Shown: one piece after another, positions 58,465 to 64,000 of the stretch | Layout of the letters: every line of letters begins with the position of its first letter | Position numbering within the stretch: position 1 is the stretch's first letter | NCBI RefSeq assembly: GCF_018873765.1 | Contig: NC_057924.1 | Location: forward strand, 12,487,001 to 12,551,000 | Source of the DNA: Telopea speciosissima | Lineage: Eukaryota; Streptophyta; Magnoliopsida; Proteales; Proteaceae | Direction: 5' to 3' | Length of the DNA: 64,000 bases | Made by a program: the position numbers and the translations under genes | The notes under the pieces: model-generated | Told to the model about the DNA's origin: nothing | Seen by the model: only the letters and a program-made list of their open reading frames with translations | The model's database searches: none

Positions 58465-58615
58465 CTTCCTCAAATTCTGGGGGATCATTTACCCCATATC
58501 AAGAAGCTTTAAGGGTGAAAGAATATGTTTCTTATTTGGAGACCACATTCTTCCTTGAACCTACCCATTTCATTCTCAGGAACAATTCCCAGACCAGGTA
58601 GATCAGTTGATCGTT
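58465..58615 (+). pseudogene. Relic of a fourth epoxide hydrolase last exon
   Basis: GTGAAAGAATATGTTTCTTA.. through 'caattcccagaccaggta' aligns with exon 5 of the three genes (VKDYVPDLEITFLPEGTHFVQEQFPDQ). The frame gives VKEYVSYLETTFFLEPTHFI before shifting. Only this exon is found, ~200 bases after copy 3. Confidence 0.72.
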
Positions 58616-59875
58616 CGTAAAGATCAAAATAAATTTTACATGTCTCAAAAACAAAAGGGCTTCATGTCCAATGTGTCTGATGGGAACCTTGATTCATTAC
58701 TTGAGCAAAGATGAATAAGATGAAAAATAATGTTCACTGGCATTTTCAAGTTGGTCAATTTGTTGTTAGTTCCTAAAGTCCTCATTCAGAGTTCAAATCC
58801 AATATTTCACCCACTACCAATGGAGATGTTTGATGGTTAAGTTGCACTGCATCTCCCACACATTGATGGTTCTTAATGATATACTGCCCAATGCAATGGT
58901 GACATGGGACCTTTTAACCAGTAGGAAGCAATGTTCAAAATTTTGGTCGAAATGGTCGAAATTTGGCAAAGTATTTCAGTTTCAATAGACCTCGAAACAA
59001 AATTATATATGAAATACAAAGAATACAATAATTGGTTGAAATGATTGAAATGTCAAAATTTTGGTCATCACATTCCTCCTTATAAAATACTGAATAGAGA
59101 TTATTAAAATGCTTCAAATTCGTTCAAAAACTTGCTAATCTTTGGAGATCCAAACTACTCTCAAACTCATCTAATCTCCTATGACATTTGCCAAAACTGT
59201 TTTTGGTTGAAACTTCAAGAAAGAAGTGTCTCTATAACTTATCTTGGTTCAATTTTTTTGCTAGTATTGAGTAATGTTTGAATGCTTACACAAGAAGAAT
59301 AGGGTGCAAAATCTAACCACCACTTTCAGTGTTCTTTTTTCTCCATCTAATCATTAATACAAGTTTGTTTATTGCTTAAATAAGCATCCTCTAAAGTTTC
59401 ATTCCAAAATTCTCAGTATTTCCTCTTATTTCCCAAAATTTTACACAATTTTGATCATTTGAACAGAATTCACCCATTTTGACAAAATATTTCATTTATA
59501 AAGGTAAAAAATACCTATCTTGTTGAAATCTCAAACCTTAGTACGAAGACATGACATACGAGATCATAGCTGGGAAGAACTGTGACAAGGCTGAGGTAAC
59601 CAAGCACCCTATAATACTAACTGTTAGCAATAGAATGAATGAACATGAAATTTTGAAGCATTAAACAGGGAAACTTCTGGGGCATTATCATTTTTACTGG
59701 TCGTGGGTAAGAGTGAGATATCTAGTATTAGACATTTAGACCCATAACATACACCAGTAACATATACCAGCAACATCAATGTACAAAACTTTGGTATTTC
59801 TTTACACCTATCTAGTAAGTTCCATCTAGAGATTCTCAAACTTGTAATTCCAGTTCTCCAAAGAAAGGAGGGTTT
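58616..59875. other. Intergenic between epoxide hydrolase 3 and the LanC-like gene
   Basis: A hAT element fills 58929-59540; the rest is the presumed 3' UTR and spacer of the LanC-like gene. No gene is seen. Confidence 0.55.
58929..59540. mobile_element. Non-autonomous hAT element, 612 bp
   Basis: Ends CAATGTTCAAAATTTTGG and, on minus, TAAGGTTTGAGATTTC; both fit the hAT rule. Flanking 8-mers GTAGGAAG (58921-58928) and GTACGAAG (59541-59548) differ by one base. The interior repeats 'gaaatggtcgaaatttgg' motifs shared with 60431-60792. Confidence 0.7.
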
Positions 59876-62333
59876 TCAGAGCTCATAAGCCGGGAACCTG
59901 GCCTTAGAGGGTTCTATCATGTCCAGTAAGAGATAGGCCATACCTCCAATCCCTTCAAACAGTGAGTAGGGGCGATCACCTCCATGCATCTTCCCCTCCG
60001 ATATAAGCTTCTGAGCACTGTCTAGTAGAAAGCAAGCAAAGGCTTTGGCCCTGTACAGAAACTCCACTTTACCCGTCAATCGGTAGAGCGAGAGGAATGT
60101 GTATGCATTCCCGCTCACGCCATGGCAAATCCCGACCCGCTTAAGCAAACCTCTGTTCCAAACCACTTCTCCACCATCGCCAGCTGCTCTTAAAAACTCC
60201 TCACCTCCAAAAACCTGACCAACATGACATTAGACTGTGAGCAAACACAACTAGGAACACCAGAGTGCCTAGTTTCTATGAGCCAAAAAAGACCAAAACC
60301 TTTGGCAGATAATATAGTTCTAAATCTCGTTTCGGTAAATGACATTAGACTTTGAGCAAACACAACTAGGAAAACCAGAGTGTCTAGTTTCTATGAGCCC
60401 AAAAAAAAGACCAAAACCTTTGGCAGATAATATAGTTCAAAATCTTGTTCGGTAAATCGTTAACCGAAATGAACGAAATGCTAAAATTTTGCCGAAACAG
60501 CATATTTTTTCAGTGAGTTTTGCTTGGCCATTTCGCAGGTGGGAACGAGATGTGCAAGAAAACTTGCAAGAATCCCAGGCAAGACCCACAGGGACACCCT
60601 CTTCAGCTGACTTCGAATCATTGAAAAGCAAATGGTAGAAAAACCGAAATGACAGAAATTTTGACAAAATAATGCACTTTTTGTGACCGAAATGATTGAA
60701 AGTTTGGCAAAATACTGTTGATTCTGGATTTTGCCTTCTGTTTCGTCTGGCCATGTCGAAATTAGCATATTTCTGCTAGTTTTTGAACTATGGCAGATAA
60801 CTACTCACTACAGTCAATGAAAGCAAAGGAAAAGCAGACTAAAAAGAAACTCGAATAAGGCATCAACTGACAATGTGGACAAAAATCTGGGACCTATGCA
60901 TAGCCATTCCTTGGGATCTCTTTCACAATATAGAATTGTGACTCTTCAGACAATGCAAAGCATAGTTTAAAAGGATCTAAGGAATTTACACTAGCATTTC
61001 TCAGCTGAACCATTGTATCTTAATCTTTTGGAAATTGGAATTGTAAAAATAAAAAGGGAAAAAGATGAAAATTACCTCAGCAGCTTTAGCAAGTGTGAGG
61101 GTAACCCCAGGGGCACCGTGACACCAATGGACGAGACGATCCGAATCACTACCCTCACTCGAGGGGTAATTCCCGCTTGGGTAGCGATTCTTAATCATGT
61201 AGCGAAGAGTACCCTTGACATTCTCAACTTCATCTGGTTTGAGTTGCATATGCATCAATACATGCATAATACCAGCTAATCCATGGGCAGCACCCCAGTA
61301 CTCCTTGCCATGCCATTCATACATCAAAGGTGAGTTACCCTCTTTGGATAATCTTCTTCCGTTCTCAATAATCTTACTCACCACTACACCCTACAAGATT
61401 TGTAACATAGGTTTAAATCTCCATTAACCTCCAGTCTCCACTGCAAAAAGGGATAACTAAATCAGAAAGGGAAACAACTCCTACAGTGTAGCTGGGAGGA
61501 ATCGTCCCTTCACCAATGTGTTTGTTCAAGAACGCACAAGCCCATAAAAACCCAGCTCTCCCATACAACAACTCGTCCGGGACATCTTTAGGAAGCTTAA
61601 TCTGTTCACGACATAGGGAACCAAAAACTAATTAATCAGTCTCCATGATAACACAAAACAAGTTCACACACAAAAGAATACATTTAAAAAATTACCTCCT
61701 TAAATTGGGTTATATAGTAATTAAGCAACCGTTCATCGCCTGCCTGCCTCGCTGCAGCAGCACCGAGAGCGCACACACCGGCTCGCCCACATATAAATGT
61801 CACAACACTAGCATCACCACAGACGATATAAGAACCCAACAGAGCTGAACTGTGGAGATAGCAGAGGAAGAGAGAAAGAGAGAGAGTACTTAGAACCACG
61901 AGAAGCAGAATCGCAAGCCTTAACAATATCAGAGCAGAGGTTGAGATCGTTCCGGTTGTTAGTGACTTGGAAGGCTTTGAAGAGCAAGAAAGCAGTCCCA
62001 AGAGCACCCGTATAGAATGAGAAATCCTTAACGCGTCTTCCCCTAAGTCCCCATGTCTCCATAACGATCTGAAATCAATAAAAAAGAAATAAAGCATAAA
62101 CACCTACTTGATCTCTCTCTACATTCAAGGAAGTGGAGATTTTCACTTTGGTTTTTGAAGTTGAGTACCGTTTCCTTGAGATCCAAAGCCGTTTGCTTAA
62201 ATCTCTCAGCGAGAATTGGGTAAGGAAGAGAGAGGAGCTTTACAAGAGAATCTCCGACACCTTCCACGGCTGTCTCCTCAGTAGCTTCTGGGACGAAATC
62301 CGGCATTTCATTGTGGAAGAAACGGTCCGCCAT
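59876..62333 (-). CDS. GCL2: LanC-like protein (GCR2/LANCL family, GCL2 type)
   Basis: Six exons on the minus strand, 62333-62169, 62068-61890, 61807-61696, 61601-61485, 61390-61076 and 60214-59876, give 408 residues with consistent phases and GT-AG borders. This is the family's usual length. The start MADRFFHNEMPDFVPEA and end RFPAYEL are typical of plant LanC-like proteins. The seven-bladed (alpha/alpha) barrel motifs are visible: CGRAGV (exon 3), YGRAGFLW (exon 4), WGAAHGLAG, WCHGAPG and ICHGVSG. Zinc ligands by family alignment are C281, C326 and H327. Mammalian LANCL proteins add glutathione to dehydroamino acids; the plant proteins were once proposed as abscisic-acid receptors, a claim later disputed. 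The large fifth intron holds a hAT element and a tandem duplication. No damage is seen. Confidence 0.92.
60224..60455. repeat. Tandem duplication, ~115-bp unit, inside a LanC-like intron
   Basis: The unit beginning ATGACATTAGACTGTGAGC at 60224 recurs at 60339 with few changes. The first copy ends in a duplicate of the start of the adjacent hAT element. Confidence 0.88.
60431..60792. mobile_element. Non-autonomous hAT element in a LanC-like intron, 362 bp
   Basis: Ends TATAGTTCAAAATCTTG and, on minus, CATAGTTCAAAAACTAG. An exact 8-bp duplication GCAGATAA lies at 60423-60430 and 60793-60800. Confidence 0.86.
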
Positions 62334-64000
62334 CTCTCAATTCTCAGATAGTTTCTGGACTACACAGTCACTCTGATCGATCGAGCTCTCACCGAAAGCA
62401 GCATTCGGACCTGATTTCAGGTTCTTAAGTTCTTTACTATTTTAATTTTAATCTATCCAGTTACTCAAATTACGAATGTACCCTCCAAGTCAATCATATT
62501 CCCACGTTGACGCCACTTCACTACGTGCACCACCACACCACACGTGATATTGAACGGTGTTGGACACTTGGATTGGCGAAGTGAAGTCGGGAACGGTGTT
62601 GGACACTTGGATTGGCCTCGGATAGTTCTGGCCCATGGGTTGAAAGTTTGAATTCGAATGATCCAATAGCTTTCCAACCCGATCAGACTTGGAGCATTGT
62701 CCAAATACCTGGAGCCCGTTTCAATTCCGACCCAACGATCAGCCCGTGGGTAATTTTGGAAATTCAACAGTCAGAGATACCATATGGTGAAATGCAAGTG
62801 GTGGGGTCTAAAAGTTAACCCTAGGGTCGTAGAATTGGTCATATGCAAAATGAGAATTCCATTATCCAAATCTGGGATAGGTTCTCAAAACTTTTATTTT
62901 CTAAGGTGAAACTTGGTTAGATCTCACCAACCAATAATATACTGAGCGAGCTTCAGATGAAAAGCCTGGGAATTATTTGGACGGATCCAGAATCGGTTTT
63001 TTAAAATAGAAACGTTAGCCATCCAGAGCCTTTTTTTTATAGAATGTAAATATTAAGACCATACCGATTGAACCGAATAAAATTGATCGACCAAACTCCT
63101 CTCATCTGTTTGGTATTGATTTTGATTTTTAGAAACTGTCAAAAAACTGAAACCGTCCCGCTTGGACCAAAACCAAAATACCTATAAAAGAAACCAATAA
63201 AACCGATCAATTGAATTTTTTTTTCTTTTTATACTTCTTCTCTTATAAACGAAAAAACCGAATTCGGAAAATAGGCTAAGAAGTTATAGTTAAAAGAAAT
63301 CGGTTTGGCTTTTTCTGGCTGAACCCTTTAGTGATTGAGTTTCAATCGTATATGCAAAAAAAACCAGGGAAGAAACCAAACCAAACCGACCATTTGACAC
63401 CCTTAATTTTTGATAACCTAAATGACTGGATTTAGTTGGGGTGTGTCGGTCCAACAATCCGAGTGTTCCACTGACATATATACGTTAGACTTATGTGTGC
63501 AACCAGGCAGTATGATCCTGAACAGGGATTTAAGAATCCAAAATCGGATCAGTGAATCAGCCGTATCACCCTATAAATTTCCTTTTTCTTTATGTGAGAA
63601 CCGATTCTAGGGTTCTAGGAGATTGATTCCAGCCGATACTGATCTGATCCGGATCTTAATCACCACAGCGATTCCACGTTTTAAAACCCTGGTCCCAAAG
63701 GAAGATGATGGGATGGCCGGTTAGGAGAAGATGGGAACTCGGTAGAAATCAGAGTTTCAGGGGGGAAGACAAAATAAATAGCATAAGGTGGAGGAGGAAG
63801 ACGAGGAAGACATAATAAATAGCCTTCAGGCTACTCAAACCATAAACTCAATTCATTCTTGAAATTTGCCTCCAACGATGAGGAATTACATCATATATAA
63901 AGAGAAATAAAAGACTACTAAAAATAAAGACTAATTCTTTAACTATGACTAATAAAAAAAAAAATTCTTTAACTAGGAAACTAAGAACAATAGGGATACT
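62334..64000. other. Intergenic, upstream of the LanC-like gene
   Basis: The promoter side of the LanC-like gene. 62540-62615 has a short direct duplication (GGTGTTGGACACTTGGATTGG, twice). 63050-63404 is 'accgaaacc'-type repeat ending CATTTGACACCCTTA, matching the end of the 30394 hAT family; its other end is not found. No gene is seen up to the window edge. Confidence 0.5.
63523..63691. mobile_element. Probable hAT MITE, 169 bp
   Basis: Ends CAGGGATTTAAGAATCC and, on minus, CAGGGTTTTAAAACGTGG. CAGGG is the classic hAT end. Flanking 8-mers ATCCTGAA and GTCCCAAA differ by three transitions, so the copy is older or the duplication is fortuitous. Confidence 0.55.

Noticed and set aside
62540-62620. 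Direct repeat GGTGTTGGACACTTGGATTGG
   Set aside because: A short local duplication of about 20 bases; not CRISPR-like and no element structure.

Overview
This window is nuclear DNA from a flowering plant. Genes have GT-AG introns, AT-rich intergenic sequence, plant-only gene families and dense plant transposons. The proteins look eudicot-like, but the sequence alone does not fix the species. No tRNA, rRNA, CRISPR or prokaryotic feature was seen.

Layout. (1) 3.4-5.6 kb, plus strand: a two-exon polyol/monosaccharide transporter (PLT4 type). (2) 7.7-9.0 kb, minus: an intronless Golgi-type alpha-1,4-glycosyltransferase. (3) 10.9-29.0 kb: a 5-kb hAT DNA transposon with an 8-bp target-site duplication and a decayed BED/DUF659/hATC transposase. 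It was split by a 13.15-kb Ty3/gypsy chromovirus (Tekay-like) with a 5-bp duplication. The gypsy lies on the minus strand and carries a clean, oppositely oriented ORF between its 5' LTR and gag. (4) 29-35 kb: intergenic, rich in small hAT and Mutator-type elements. (5) 35.1-58.6 kb: three soluble epoxide hydrolase genes in tandem (plus strand), with a relic fourth last exon. A receptor-like protein gene (minus, three single-base frame disruptions) sits between copies 1 and 2. A decayed LRR-kinase relic and an RTE LINE lie between copies 2 and 3. (6) 59.9-62.3 kb, minus: a six-exon LanC-like gene (GCL2 type).

How it fits together. The PLT4-like and GCL2-like genes at the two ends resemble a pair that, to my recollection, is adjacent in Arabidopsis (At2g20780/At2g20770). 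The ~54 kb between them would then be later insertion and local duplication. A LINE fragment in intron 4 is shared by epoxide hydrolases 1 and 2 but absent from 3. Copies 1 and 2 are therefore the younger pair and copy 3 split off earlier.

The transposon layer is mostly hAT. At least ten elements have ends fitting the hAT rule (A at position 2, usually G at position 5) and 8-bp duplications. Mutator-type elements with 9-bp duplications are the second class, and several elements are nested.
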